Shown here piece after piece: positions 43,101 through 51,824 of a stretch of 64,000 bases of DNA. The stretch is from positions 5,766,001-5,830,000 of the forward strand of contig NC_088323.1 of assembly GCF_910592395.1 (NCBI RefSeq), in the 5' to 3' direction. Source of the stretch: Lineus longissimus (Eukaryota > Nemertea > Pilidiophora > Heteronemertea > Lineidae). The position numbers and the translations under genes were made by a program. How positions within the stretch are numbered: position 1 is the stretch's first letter; the number at the start of each line of letters is the position of its first letter. The notes below the pieces were generated by a model that was given only the letters and a program-made list of their open reading frames with translations, searched no databases and had not been told where the DNA came from.

Positions 43101-44464
43101 AATCAACATCCACTCACCAAAAAGATGAAGTGATACAGAAATACCACATCCACTAATATACCAATCTTAACCTTCCAGATGACAATACCAGGATATATTC
43201 AACAAAACAATAATACACTAATCTCGGAACACATTCTTCGACCTCCGACCTCAACGAAATTGTTTTTTTCTTTCAGAGCGGTGTTCCATGTGCATACGAT
43301 CAGACAACTGCTGTGGCTCAGAACGGGTAAGAGTCTTTACACTTTCTCCTTCGTTACCATTACAGATGCACATGTCATCATGATACATTACCATTACAGA
43401 TCTATATGTTATGACACAATACCGTTATAGATCCACATGTCATGATATATCAATGTTATAGATCTACATGTCATGATTCATTACTGTTACAGATGTATGT
43501 GTCATGATACATTACCGTTATAGATCTATACACCTGATTATTTACAGGAAGGTGGCCCTATTTACTGCCAGATATCATACCTTTATTAGTTTTCTAATAA
43601 TTCCTTGCATCGTTTTGAAGAATTTATTCCCACTTAGAAGTTCAGTGCTGATCCCAAGTTGTTGTTTTTCTTGCAGAATGGGTCCGACGATGATTTCGCC
43701 AGCCGGCATGATGCAGCGACCATACAGCATGGCGACCACGCCCGTGACGAGTTACCAAGTCCAGCAAGGTGGCGGCGCCGGCTGGGGCATGCAGCAGCAA
43801 CCTGTCTTCATGCACCAGCACGCGCACATACCGCACATGATGCACACACCAACCAGCATGCACTCCGGGACGGCGCAGATGGATCCTAACTTAGTCATGC
43901 CGCAGCTCGCCTCACAGATGGCACAGATGCAGATTGCTGGAACATCAGTGAGTATTTATCTGATCTGTCAGCATGCTCCTCCCCTTGCATCACATCATGT
44001 AGGAGGCAAACTCCAACGACGTGCACTCTGGGATGACCCAGATGAAGCCTGATTTCGCAGAGGCCTGAAGAAGGCTAAGTATGTTGTCGTCTGCACATAG
44101 AAAATCTGAATAAAACCTTGATGAGTCTGCGGTTTAAGTGCTTTAAAATGGCTTCAGTCTTCAATGCAAGTCCCATGCAATTTTGTCTAAATATTGATTG
44201 AATTTCTTACAGTACGTGTCCGGTCCACACGGCACCTACACCCAGATGGGCTACCCACAAGCCCAAGGTACACCTATGATGCAGACCATGGTTGAGGACC
44301 CCAGCACCAGTGGTGCCGTGCATGCAGCCACATTCCACACTGCACCAGCGCAGCCCGTCGCCCAGCACCACTCGGCGTCGCCACAGGATCATACAAACAG
44401 CGCTGTCGGTGGCGAGGAGCATCAACATTACCAATACACGCCGGCTGCTGCACAGGCGAAGTAA
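999..44464 (+). CDS. RBMS: RBMS-family single-strand RNA-binding protein (two RRMs), gene span of ten coding exons
   Basis: Exons: 999-1100, 30094-30272, 34899-34957, 35220-35311, 39702-39921, 40337-40437, 41601-41666, 43277-43326, 43677-43947, 44213-44464. All introns are GT-AG and all phases agree, giving 463 aa. RRM1 lies at about residues 73-144 (RNP2 LYIKGL, RNP1 KGYGFVDF) and RRM2 at about 152-230 (RNP2 LYIANL, RNP1 KGVGFARM). The segment [11 protein letters not shown], the block LLVKFADGG and the later [11 protein letters not shown] match the RBMS1/2/3 (Drosophila alan shepard) family, whose human members are about 400 aa. The C-terminal half is rich in M, Q, H and P, as in the family. 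By family knowledge the protein binds A/U-rich single-stranded RNA or DNA and affects mRNA stability and translation in nucleus and cytoplasm. RBMS1, 2 and 3 cannot be told apart; an invertebrate single-copy ancestor is likely. Exon 1 is the uncertain part. Confidence 0.93.
1589..1697. repeat. Degenerate internal repeat (GAGAGGTGTCC-type units)
   Basis: Three related stretches follow one another, around GAGGTGTCCTGTTAGGAGAG, GAGTGTCCTTAATAGAGAG and GTGTCCGCTAAGGGAGGTTC. The pattern looks like interspersed repeats seen in many invertebrate genomes, but I cannot assign a family from sequence alone. Confidence 0.4.
4055..5089. mobile_element. Non-autonomous inverted-repeat DNA element, copy 1
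   Basis: A 1035-bp element with 55-bp terminal inverted repeats that differ at one position and begin GGCTTGTGGTATTCGACTCG. It is flanked by a perfect 9-bp duplication TTAAGAAAC (4046-4054 and 5090-5098), proving insertion. No transposase is encoded; the longest open frames are below 100 codons and contain a C-homopolymer. A 9-bp duplication fits Mutator-like or Merlin-like elements, but the superfamily is unassigned. The terminal repeats are built from sub-repeats of the type CTCGATGACGCGATC. Confidence 0.93.
5294..5478. promoter_or_regulatory. Cluster of AGGTCA/TGACCT half-sites
   Basis: TGACCT occurs at 5341, 5352, 5444, 5453, 5462 and 5473, and AGGTCA at 5294. This hexamer is the nuclear-receptor half-site. 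Spacing is irregular, so this may be a degenerate simple repeat and not an element in use. Confidence 0.35.
5796..6848. mobile_element. Non-autonomous inverted-repeat DNA element, copy 2
   Basis: A 1053-bp element nearly identical to copy 1 over its whole length, in the same orientation, with the same 55-bp terminal inverted repeats. It is flanked by its own perfect 9-bp duplication GTATTGAAG (5787-5795 and 6849-6857). The different target duplications show two independent insertions about 0.7 kb apart, not one duplicated block. It differs from copy 1 by small indels in the C-homopolymers and about 14 bp near 6587-6600. No transposase. Confidence 0.93.
7335..7348. promoter_or_regulatory. RFX X-box-like palindrome
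   Basis: GTTGCCACGGCAAC: two facing RFX half-sites. A related site, GTTTCCATGGCAAC, lies at 7175-7188. Confidence 0.4.
8385..8494. repeat. Dispersed repeat, copy 1 (paired with 15485-15575)
   Basis: Shares GTGATTAAAATC, then TTGTTTGC-GTGG and GCAGGTGT in the same order with 15485-15575. Diverged; family unknown. Confidence 0.5.
9370..9660. repeat. Diverged direct duplication, about 173-bp period
   Basis: 9370-9485 and 9543-9660 share, in order, TAGCATGC, GAACCACTCCCT, TAAGATAAC/TCAGATAAC and GGAAGCATT-AA-TTGAA. It looks like an old tandem duplication. Confidence 0.5.
9672..10081. repeat. Imperfect inverted repeat with GTGTAAGCGC-type arms
   Basis: The left arm (9672-9726) has GCGCTTACACCA, ATTGGTGGACCA and GCACTTACACCACC. 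The right arm (9988-10081) has the same pieces on the other strand. Possibly part of an unrecognised element; no target duplication was identified. Confidence 0.4.
10624..10637. promoter_or_regulatory. RFX X-box-like palindrome
   Basis: GTTACCATGGTAAA, close to the RFX consensus of two facing half-sites. Confidence 0.35.
12614..12785. repeat. Tandem duplication, 86-bp unit x2
   Basis: Units 12614-12699 and 12700-12785 are nearly identical (both start GGACATAAATAGCTC). They abut the tRNA-like SINE segment that follows. Confidence 0.9.
12795..13075 (-). repeat. tRNA-derived SINE, two tRNA-like modules
   Basis: On the - strand, one module carries GAGCGGCTCAGTGG (A-box-like) and GGTTCAATTCC (B-box) at about 12820-12895. 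A second carries GAGTTCAAATCAC (B-box-like) at about 12995-13075. Neither folds obviously into a functional tRNA, so tRNA-derived short interspersed elements are the better reading. Confidence 0.55.
13515..13528. promoter_or_regulatory. Canonical RFX X-box palindrome
   Basis: GTTGCCATGGCAAC, a perfect palindrome identical to a full RFX X-box. A weaker related site, GTTGCCGTGGTTAC, lies at 14024-14037. Confidence 0.5.
14324..14908. repeat. 24-bp minisatellite, about 23 copies
   Basis: The unit is ATGCAGGTGCTTGACATGAA plus ACTG, with variants (GATACAG, GTTTGAC, GACGTG). Because 24 is a multiple of three, long open frames exist on both strands: + encodes (MQVLDMKL)n from 14513, - encodes serine/cysteine-rich repeats. 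Two early 23-bp units break the + frame. There is no start context, splice site or family to make this a gene. Confidence 0.95.
15485..15575. repeat. Dispersed repeat, copy 2 (paired with 8385-8494)
   Basis: See the partner copy. It overlaps the end of a 153-codon open frame (15056-15517), which weakens any case for that frame being a gene. Confidence 0.5.
16601..16660. repeat. 20-bp x3 tandem repeat of RFX-like half-sites
   Basis: Three units of the form CCCATAGCAACTGGTTATCG. Each carries CATAGCAAC or CATAACAAC, an RFX half-site. Further half-sites lie at about 16443 and 16483. Confidence 0.6.
18638..18722. repeat. Degenerate tandem repeat, about 22 bp x4
   Basis: Recurring TGTACC-ATTC-TTGAAATC blocks (for example CTGTACCATATTCCTTGAAA). 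Confidence 0.45.
22382..22774. repeat. Tandem duplication, about 197-bp unit x2
   Basis: Units 22382-22578 and 22579-22774 are almost identical, differing by single bases and short indels. Recent local duplication with no coding content supported. Confidence 0.93.
28136..28219. repeat. Tandem duplication, 42-bp unit x2
   Basis: Units 28136-28177 and 28178-28219 (ACTGCCAGTGGTCC...) differ at two positions. Confidence 0.9.
30094..30272 (+). CDS. RBMS: RBMS exon 2: linker and first half of RRM1
   Basis: The acceptor is a pyrimidine tract plus CAG at 30091-30093; the donor GTAAGT starts at 30273. It encodes residues 35-94, an S/T/P-rich linker and then [20 protein letters not shown], which contains RNP2 of RRM1. 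Starts in phase 0 and ends two bases into a codon. Confidence 0.95.
31503..31571 (+). other. Two potential G-quadruplex motifs
   Basis: Four G-runs of three or more with short loops occur at 31503-31530 (loops of 1, 6 and 3) and again at 31544-31571, on the transcribed (sense) strand of intron 2. Confidence 0.6.
31780..31872. repeat. Direct duplication, 53-bp period
   Basis: CCCCTGCTTGC followed by GATAA-AT-AGACAGACCAAG occurs at 31780 and again at 31833. Confidence 0.75.
32798..32945 (+). repeat. tRNA-derived SINE fragment
   Basis: GTCCGAGTGGTCCAGTGGTT resembles a tRNA 5' end with A-box, and GGGTTTGATTCTC near 32898 is B-box-like. The middle has a duplicated AAATTAACATC motif, so it does not fold as a working tRNA. 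Confidence 0.55.
34899..34957 (+). CDS. RBMS: RBMS exon 3: central RRM1
   Basis: The acceptor follows CTTTCCAG and the donor is GTGAGA at 34958. It encodes [19 protein letters not shown], almost the same as the family segment between RNP2 and RNP1. The phases (1 base in, 1 base out) fit both neighbours. Confidence 0.95.
35220..35311 (+). CDS. RBMS: RBMS exon 4: RNP1 and end of RRM1
   Basis: The acceptor is CTTATTCAG and the donor GTGAGT at 35312. It encodes [20 protein letters not shown] and onward to QMAR, with RNP1 at its start. A partial copy of its 3' end and donor lies downstream at about 35468. Confidence 0.95.
35304..35533 (+). repeat. Partial duplication of exon 4 end and donor site
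   Basis: About 65 bp starting at ATGGCAAGGGTGAGTGTAAA recurs about 164 bp downstream (near 35470), including the intact GTGAGT donor. The remaining intron 4 sequence (to 39701) shows no further exon. Confidence 0.8.
35312..39701 (+). other. RBMS: RBMS intron 4
   Basis: GT-AG intron of 4390 bp. It contains the duplicated donor block near 35470 and a perfect X-box palindrome at 38814-38827. Nothing else is recognised. Confidence 0.85.
38814..38827. promoter_or_regulatory. RFX X-box palindrome
   Basis: GTTGCCATGGTAAC, a full match to the RFX X-box consensus. Confidence 0.5.
39702..39921 (+). CDS. RBMS: RBMS exon 5: most of RRM2
   Basis: The acceptor TCTCTTTTTAG ends at 39701 and the donor GTAGGA starts at 39922. 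It encodes [18 protein letters not shown] and on through RNP1 (KGVGFARM) to the Gly codon split with exon 6. [11 protein letters not shown] is a hallmark of the RBMS family. Confidence 0.97.
40337..40437 (+). CDS. RBMS: RBMS exon 6: end of RRM2
   Basis: The acceptor is TTCTCTCCAG and the donor GTAAGT at 40438. It encodes [20 protein letters not shown] and onward; LLxKFADGG is the conserved end of RRM2. Ends in phase 0. Confidence 0.95.
40438..41600 (+). other. RBMS: RBMS intron 6
   Basis: GT-AG intron of 1163 bp. GTCGTCTGCTGCAAAGTC is repeated 33 bp apart at 40458 and 40491, just after the donor. A TGACCTTGACCTTGA nuclear-receptor-like motif lies at 41510-41524. No exon is supported. Confidence 0.8.
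41510..41524 (-). promoter_or_regulatory. Tandem AGGTCA half-sites (TCAAGGTCAAGGTCA)
   Basis: On the - strand, two overlapping TCAAGGTCA extended half-sites of the type bound by monomeric nuclear receptors (ERR/NR5A class). The same motif recurs at 50247 and 50274. Confidence 0.4.
41601..41666 (+). CDS. RBMS: RBMS exon 7: 22-codon symmetric exon
   Basis: The acceptor GTTGTAG ends at 41600 and the donor GTACAT, a weak site, starts at 41667. It encodes [20 protein letters not shown] plus MT. Both edges are phase 0, so skipping keeps the frame. Conservation to the family is weak, but it sits where RBMS proteins have a W-containing linker. Confidence 0.75.
41667..43276 (+). other. RBMS: RBMS intron 7
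   Basis: AT-rich GT-AG intron of 1610 bp. No exon or recognised repeat apart from a short local duplication (GTGTAAATAATAAGT) at about 42930-42970. Confidence 0.75.
43277..43326 (+). CDS. RBMS: RBMS exon 8
   Basis: The acceptor is TCTTTCAG and the donor GTAAGA at 43327. It encodes [17 protein letters not shown], which matches the TYDPTTAAIQNG segment of vertebrate RBMS proteins. Ends two bases into a codon. Confidence 0.93.
43350..43530. repeat. Tandem repeat, about 31 bp x5
   Basis: Diverged units of the form CATTACCGTTATAGATCTAC followed by ATGTCATGATA fill most of intron 8 (43327-43676). Confidence 0.85.
43677..43947 (+). CDS. RBMS: RBMS exon 9: M/Q/H/P-rich C-terminal region
   Basis: The acceptor is TTTCTTGCAG and the donor GTGAGT at 43948. 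It encodes [20 protein letters not shown] and onward, including TSYQVQQ (compare SAYQVQ in vertebrate RBMS). Low complexity, GC-rich relative to its surroundings. Confidence 0.95.
44213..44464 (+). CDS. RBMS: RBMS exon 10: C terminus and stop
   Basis: The acceptor is TTTCTTACAG. It encodes [20 protein letters not shown] and on to [12 protein letters not shown], then TAA at 44462-44464. It resembles the end of vertebrate RBMS proteins (short Y-T-Q/P tail). Confidence 0.93.
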   Translation, partial: YVSGPHGTYTQMGYPQAQGTPMMQTMVEDPSTSGAVHAATFHTAPAQPVAQHHSASPQDHTNSAVGGEEHQHYQYTPAAAQAK

Positions 44465-45616
44465 ACCTGAAAGGTATGTATTGAAGAAAGGAGGATGAAG
44501 ACTTTGGGGGAACTGCATACTGAATGTGAATCATTGAATCAAGAGCCGAAATTCTAATGTTTCAAACTAATAAACTGACTGAGGAGCTGCACAGCCCAGT
44601 CATTTTCACTGCTGCTGCCATGCCGATGGACCCAAGTTCAATTCATGGTGGTAACCCAAATTCGTTTGGTACTGGTGGCGATTCAAGGCACCAAAATTCC
44701 TGGCTTTTGACAACCAAATCCAAGAGAAGCAAAAATTAAGAGTCTGTTAAATGATACTAAAACCTTTTGTGTGACTTAGAAATCTCTAGCTTGTATCATG
44801 ATCTCAAGGACTCCACTCTGGTGACCTCCAGCGAGACAACATGGAGATGACTTACATTTTCTCATCTTTCTTCCAGGTGAAAGAGTCCTATTCAGTTGGT
44901 AAACTGGAAGACAAAGGTCGAAGAGTTATTCGGAATTCCACAATTTGACGGGATACTTTGCGAAAATTGGATTAGGACTTCAAATGTGCAGTTGCAAGTC
45001 AACGGAATTGATAAATTTTAGAATTAAATTACGGATTTACAGATTTCAATCTCGCGGAATTCCTCAAACAGATAGGACTGATGAAACTACTTGTATTTTT
45101 CTATTTTTAGTTTAGACCTATGTCAATAGGTGGCTCTAGCATGGAGTATTTTGTTACGAATTTGTCTTTTTTTCTTTATTGTTGGTACTTGATTCGAATT
45201 ATGTTGAATGATGATAATTTTTTGCTGGATTTCTCCGTGCATCGCGTCAATTACGCACGCCGGGAAATTCCGTGCATTGAATTTTAACTTGAATATTTTT
45301 TGTTTGTTTCTGTATGATAAATGCGATAATGACCTACATGTATTGTTCTCGTTGATAACGTTAATTTTTTCGACATTGCGTTCAGTTCTGTTTAAACGTT
45401 TGTTTATGGGGCAGTGCTCCATGCAACCTGAATTGGTGACTGGCGCCATCTTTTGAAAACGTTGGAAATGGATCACATTTTAACACCGTTGGTGTGAAAG
45501 AGAAGCTATTTTGGGCGATACTTGTGTTTAGCCAGGTTTGGTTTCTTGGCGGTGGGCTTTCCGCAGTCATCGAGTGTGTGTGCTCTCAAAGCTACGTCTT
45601 TTCCAATCTCCGCAAT

Positions 45617-45815
45617 TCACATTGTGAAGTGAGAATAAAAGTTCATTATTGTTATCACATTTATGTGATTCACATTGCGCAGAGTTTGAATTGTAATTCA
45701 CTTTACTGCAATGTGAAGCAGTGACGTCGTGCTCACATTGTGGCATTGGTTCACATTGCAATATGGAGCTTCACATAGATACTGCCATGCAACAGCTTCA
45801 CATAGATACTGCCAA
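45617..45815. repeat. CACATTG-rich repeat cluster
   Basis: Repeated TTCACATTG or CAATGTGAA words on both strands, followed by two tandem copies of GCTTCACATAGATACTGCCA. Confidence 0.65.
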
Positions 45816-46136
45816 ACCTGTTTGAATGCAAATATCTCGAGGGGCGTTCCTATTATGGTTTGACTTCAGTATCCTCTAACTGCTGACCTAACGAATTCCA
45901 GCTCGAGCTCTGATGTCACAGGAAGTTGGGACCACTGTGTTTTGAAATATAGTATAACGGACTGTTCTCTTAATTGTTGGGGTTGTTTTTCATGTGAGTG
46001 AGTACGTAGTTCTTAGGAACTTTGTGGACAGGTGATTCCGGGGACTCAAATTTGAAAAGCATACCAGTTTCGAGATCTGGATTTATAAATTTAGATTAGG
46101 CCGGCAATAGGGGTCACTATGCCACCCCTTAGAATA

Positions 46137-46260
46137 TCTGCCTGAAGACAGAAATAACTGCATGAGGTGGAAATGATAAAATATCTGCTTGAGGGCGAAA
46201 TTGTCTACCTGAAGGTGGAAATAACTGCCTGAAGGTGGAAAAATATATGCCTGAAATGAG
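46137..46260. repeat. Degenerate tandem repeat, about 24-27 bp x5
   Basis: Units resembling CTGCCTGAAGGTGGAAATAA with drift. Confidence 0.7.
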
Positions 46261-48175
46261 AAAAATGAGATTCTTTGCATCGCAATGGAAAAACTTGTTG
46301 GATCCCCTCAATACTTCATTGTTGTCTTCTCCTTTCCTTTTGTCGAATACACTGACAGGGTATTGTCTGCTGTTCAACACTTCAAATATATTACCAAAAG
46401 CTAGGTTTGAATGCAGACCTTGACATACGGGGAAATCACTTGTCCATAGAGTGCTTAGTCAAACGACACCCCTGGTGACAATATTTTCACAAACTCTAGG
46501 CCTGGCGCCAACTTGTAAAATGATTTCTTAGGCTTTGCAATCGTTATATATCCCTTTGCTTCAGTAGGTGGCTGCATGAGAGTCAGGTAGTGGCAGAAGC
46601 GTAGAAATTTATGTCTGTGTGTCACGTGCGCAAATCAAAATTTCTCATAGTATTAATTGTATTGAATGTTTGAAAATTTGTCACGAGGGGCGTCGTTTGG
46701 TAACGCAGGCATTCGATACTGATTTCAAACCATATTCGGTTGATGTGTGTGACCCTTGATCAGTTACTGGTCTTAACACTAAGATTATGGTAAAGGGGCG
46801 ATCCGAAAACCTTTCTTGAACTTCTGTGGACTGGCAGCACTTTGAGAGGGATGATGAAGGAAATGATTGGTACATGAAGGCTTATTATGGAAATCTTTTC
46901 ATGGGCATGGTTTTTCGGATATGATAATATTTGCGGGTGTATAATTCCTGTCCAAGATGCGTTCAGTCCATTCAGGTTCAGGATAAGATGTAAACTGTTG
47001 CTGTCACGTCTTTAATGTCATGTTAACACAATTGATTTGATTGCCAGGTTTTGGTCACGGCCTCTTTTCAGTGAACGTGGTCCTGTACATTCTGTGCCGC
47101 CCCAAATTTAGGTGCAGTAATATGTACATTCACTGCGTACATCATTTGTAAATGCACACTGCTTTGCCTCAGATTATGTTGGAGTCAGTGTGCATTCACA
47201 TGGGAGATTTAGAATTCTCTGGGATATTTCTCAATGTAACAAGACGTAGCATTATTGTAGAATATGTACTGTCTGTGCACATACATTCAGGTTCTTCTAT
47301 AGCGACATGAACTTTGCTTCACTGAGACCAAATGCCCATGGAATACAGGTCTAACAGGAGTAGACCTTATGCCCATGCTTTACAACTCTCTTATATAATC
47401 ACATGTAAGCTAAACACTTCTAATACTCTCATGTTTCACCGTTTTATGGACATTTTTACGACTATCTGCGTCCTACAGCTGTACATAGAGCATCACAACT
47501 ATGTCACGCAGCATTTTACAGTTTTATCAAATGAATCGTGTGTAACCTCTCTTAGCTTTTGTTTTTCGGTCACGAGTACCAACGCTGCTCTTGTCCGGAA
47601 TTATTTTTTGAAGTTATTTATTATTACGATTACTATTCAGTACGGTACCTTTTTACGCTTATTAATACTTTCAAAAATCAACCCTAAACGTCTATACATA
47701 CGTCACTTCATTTCCAAGGTGACATCGTCGTTGGCCGTTTTTTATGGTTCTTGTGATAAGTTACGAAACATGTCTGACGTTACATTGGGATCGACTGATT
47801 CAAACACTTTTGACGATTTTACCGAAAGTGTGATTTATCTGAGATTCTAAATTCTTCCTCCCGAAGTCTTGACATGTTGATTTCTTTAAGTCGATAAATT
47901 CTTCAAGGTTTATGTCGAGCACAAAAAAAGTTGGCACATAGGAAGCAAGATGGTTTCAAAGGTAATTAAACTTGTTGATAACTAGTTGTTGTCTGGGAGC
48001 TATTGTTCGTGTGTTGCGAGGAAGTTTCGGCAGGAAAATTTGACTGGCACGTGCAAGACTTGGGATGTGGATGTTTTGGAGGGACCACACAAGTACATTG
48101 AAGTACTGCTTATAGAAGTGCCTCACATATTATTGAATTATACCAGGGATTTTCTTTTTCATCAATTTACCTTAA

Positions 48176-48219
48176 ATTACTATGTTAATTGGACACAATT
48201 ACTATGTTATTTGGACACA
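48176..48219. repeat. 22-bp tandem duplication
   Basis: AATTACTATGTTAATTGGAC plus AC, repeated once with one change. Confidence 0.85.
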
Positions 48220-50246
48220 TTATCAGCATGTTATGTTCAGGTGTACGCTTTGATGTCGAGAAGTATAAAATGATGAGAATGATACGAGAGAATTCCAGAC
48301 TTTCTGGAAGGCAGGCTTGTCACCGATGCCTTAGCCCTAGGACCACGCCACCTTTAGTCACTGTTTGAAACTATTTATTAAGAAATTATGTTTAATGGAG
48401 CTGCATCCCAAAAGAGGGCGTTTGCTATTGGTTTTCTACAAGCATAACCAGATTTGTGTTACTTAAATTAATAATCGGAAATTGTTACGGTTGGACCAAT
48501 ATATCAAAATTCGCTGCTGATATCCAGTAGTGCCATCTGCAGTGTGTACTTGGTACTACAGACAACTTGGTCGCCATCGGACGAATTCTTACAGAGTAAG
48601 CATCTCAGTTATAGAAACCGACCATAAAGTTAAAAATGATTGTTTAACATTTACACATGTATATGACGTCCCCTGGCGGACAAGTTATTTTTTACAATGT
48701 TCACTCAATAGTAATCTGTATTGGTCATCAATGTAATTCTTAACTAAATACTACGCTGTTTTAGACACCCCAGTTATTTGTCTTGACTGGTATTTACGAC
48801 ATGTTTTACACTTGCCCGTTTGTATGGGAGTATTGTACTGCCATCTATAGGTGTTTTACCGAACTTTGTCACTGGGCCGTTTTTGCCGACATTTTTTCCA
48901 GTGAGCGATCACATGTTAACTTATGGACGCAATGTTTTACCACATCATGGTACGTGATACATTATATCTATCTATATATAACCATATACATTGTGTACAC
49001 ATAACGTATATTATCTAGTTCTATTTATTCACGTTTTAAGATAAAACTAAATAGACATTTTATTGAACTTTAAAAGTGGCATGGTTCTGGGGCTGGTCTA
49101 CAAGTCATTCCAAGTTATGTCGGATGGGGTGCACTGTACATTTCATATACTACACTTACAAAGATGTACAGGAATCTTCATCCTGCTCGACTTGGAATTC
49201 ACTCAGAATTGCATTGGGTACATACCGCAAAGTGAGCATGTACGAGGTTGTGTTTTTGGCGGGGGACTTTGCGACGCAATCGCCTAGCAATTTCACTGCC
49301 TAAACATACCAACAGTGGGAGCAAGTGTACATAGTGAAGGTTATTTCTTTGGGTTTCGTGTGTAAGCATTTTGTAGTGCCATTTTGATTTCTCGCTTGAG
49401 GTAGGCGCCGTTTCACGCCCGATATAAAGGTGGCGAACGGTTTGGTTCATTCCAGAGTGCATTCAAACCAAAATGGGCTGCAGCAATGGTGTTAGTTCGA
49501 ATTTATCGCCCATCGAATTGGTTCGAATGTTGCGTGGTATTTGCTGTGAGAATATTGCGGATCTGCTGCGTGCGTTATATAATTGTTGTAATACACAACA
49601 TCTGGATCAGTTTGATTGGTGCAAATTTGTTTGTAATGTTACCATGGTTTCCACAAACTTGTTGTTTTCATACACTTCTACCTTTTTGTTGTTCGTGGGA
49701 AGTCTAATTTTGGACAAGATGTTCTCGCCATCTTGAAAATGATTCCTAAAGACTGGGTCCTGTCCTCTGTCCTTCAGAATTGAAGGTATCCAGCCAGTAG
49801 GCTAATGCAACAGGATTTAGTGTATAGTCATAGAACTTCATGATATCGAGTTGGAATGAATGCCGCTGAAATGAAAAAACAGGATATGGTAGTTGTGTAA
49901 GGTCTACCTGCAGGGGACAATTGGACTCATGGTATCAAGGTCACAACCTTTGACCTTGAACTTAAAGGTCTAAAAGTGACCTTGACCCTGAAGTTTTGAA
50001 AGTGAGGTGTGCAGCCGTCCTGGGGCGGCAGTGTCTAAATTAGGACATTTTTCCGTTATAATTGTAGCATGTTACGTAGTTTTTGCACAGTGCACAATTA
50101 AATTACCATTTATTTTGATGTAGGATGATAAAAGATACCCGGCTATATCTCGGGTTTACTGCCAAGAGTTCACTGTTGCATAGTTCAAAGCACTATCGTA
50201 GGTCTTTGTAGATTTGTGTGATCTTGATGATTATTAGACCTTTGGA

Positions 50247-50288
50247 TGACCTTGACCTTTGATCAGTCTTGGATGACCTTGACCTTGA
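50247..50288 (-). promoter_or_regulatory. Two TGACCTTGACCTT nuclear-receptor-like motifs
   Basis: At 50247 and 50274. On the - strand each reads as overlapping AAGGTCA half-sites. More half-sites occur at 49937-49990. Confidence 0.4.
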
Positions 50289-51811
50289 GATTTAGCCGTA
50301 CCCATTTGAACCCAAATGCGGGTTTCCTGCTGTTCTTAATGTGCATTAGACCAACGTATGGTTTTAGACATTGCTACCTCATGTTCTACACAGTCTTACC
50401 AAATGAAATGGGGTGTTTCGAGGGGCTACCGCAAACGCGGAGAGTGATACAGTTACCATGGTGATGTAGTTTCGTTACCGTCTGCGGAGTGATCAACCAA
50501 TCGCGTTGTTGAATTTTGACTTGTTACTGACTCCTTGTGGTTCTGTTTGTGGCCAGTAGGGGGTGGGTTGTTCTGTTTCGGTTGCATGGAAATCAGGTGG
50601 TATTGTGAATTATGTGTTGTCTGTAGAAAGTAGAATATGTTGTCTTCTGTCTGGCCTGATGTTCCTTGTACCTTCTATCGTCTGGCCCCCGGCCGATCTG
50701 ACGTTGTGTCTTTTGTAGATAGCTGTCAAATGTTTCTTAAGTCAGCATATCTAATTGACTTAAAGTAGACTAGATAGGATTCAGGTTAAGTTTTTCAAAA
50801 AAAACTTTCATTTGTCGAGGTTCTATTTGCGATTGTACATTATTGTCTTGTTGTACTGAACATGTTGAATGAATAGTTGTCCTGTTTCCCGTCGCGGAGT
50901 TTCGGGGATCTGTAATTGTAATTGCATCATTTTGTCTCACAAACTGTCGTCATATGGTTCATGGTCATAAGATAAAAATATCACTTAGTTTAGGCTTGCA
51001 CTGCATGTCATGTTTATTACACTCGATTGCATGATCGCTATATAGTTAGGCATAGATGTTTTTAGATTTTTCGCGTAGATAAAATTCAGTGGGTAGGGCA
51101 CTGCGGTTTTTACTGCTTCGTTTTTGGATTTTTAATTTTCGCGTCTTCTCGCCGAGAGGAGCACGTCAGGGCCTGACGTTGTACATAGAAGAAAAATGGA
51201 ACTTGGCGCGCAATTCCTACACCATCCTGGTACAGTTTCCAATGGTCTTTATTGGGAATTTATACAGTCCCGGGATATTCCCCGCGGATTTCAATGGTTG
51301 TTGCGTTTGTAATAAGTATTAAAGGGAGAGCTGTTCTGTAGTTTGTAAAGTCAAACGTTATTTGTCAAACATTACTCTGCTTTGCACGGTGGAGGCGCCT
51401 GGTGTGCACGAACCGAACTCATAATCTTGTTCACGTATCGTAGTTAGAGACATATATTAGCACACAATAACGAAAGCTGCTGCCAAAAGGTGGTGCGATG
51501 CAGGCTCGGGGGAACTGTACCGGCTATGGTGATAACGTAAACTCTCCAAAAAGAAGACCGTTGTACATTTTGTACCGACCGTCAACAATTGAGGTGCATA
51601 TAATCCTCGTCACATCGTGCAATATTATAGCCTGGAGAAGAACGGAATTGTGGGAGTTGTCGTTTTGGCCAAGTTCCTTCAAAAAAATGTAATAATATCA
51701 AAAAATCGGTATGAAGTAAATGTTGCAACTATCGTCTGTAGATATTTGATTCTCGTCTTGTAGTAACAATGTATAGATGCTATTTTTAGACCCCATGGCT
51801 AAATTCGTATC

Positions 51812-51824
51812 GGGTCAAAGGTCA
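51812..51824 (+). promoter_or_regulatory. DR1 nuclear-receptor motif
   Basis: GGGTCAAAGGTCA is an exact direct repeat spaced by one, the HNF4/RXR-type consensus. It lies inside the presumed 3' UTR, so function is uncertain. Confidence 0.4.

Noticed and set aside
47332-47850. 172-codon open frame in the RBMS 3' UTR
   Set aside because: T-rich low-complexity sequence, hydrophobic without a clean membrane pattern, and no similarity recognised. Best read as chance in the UTR.
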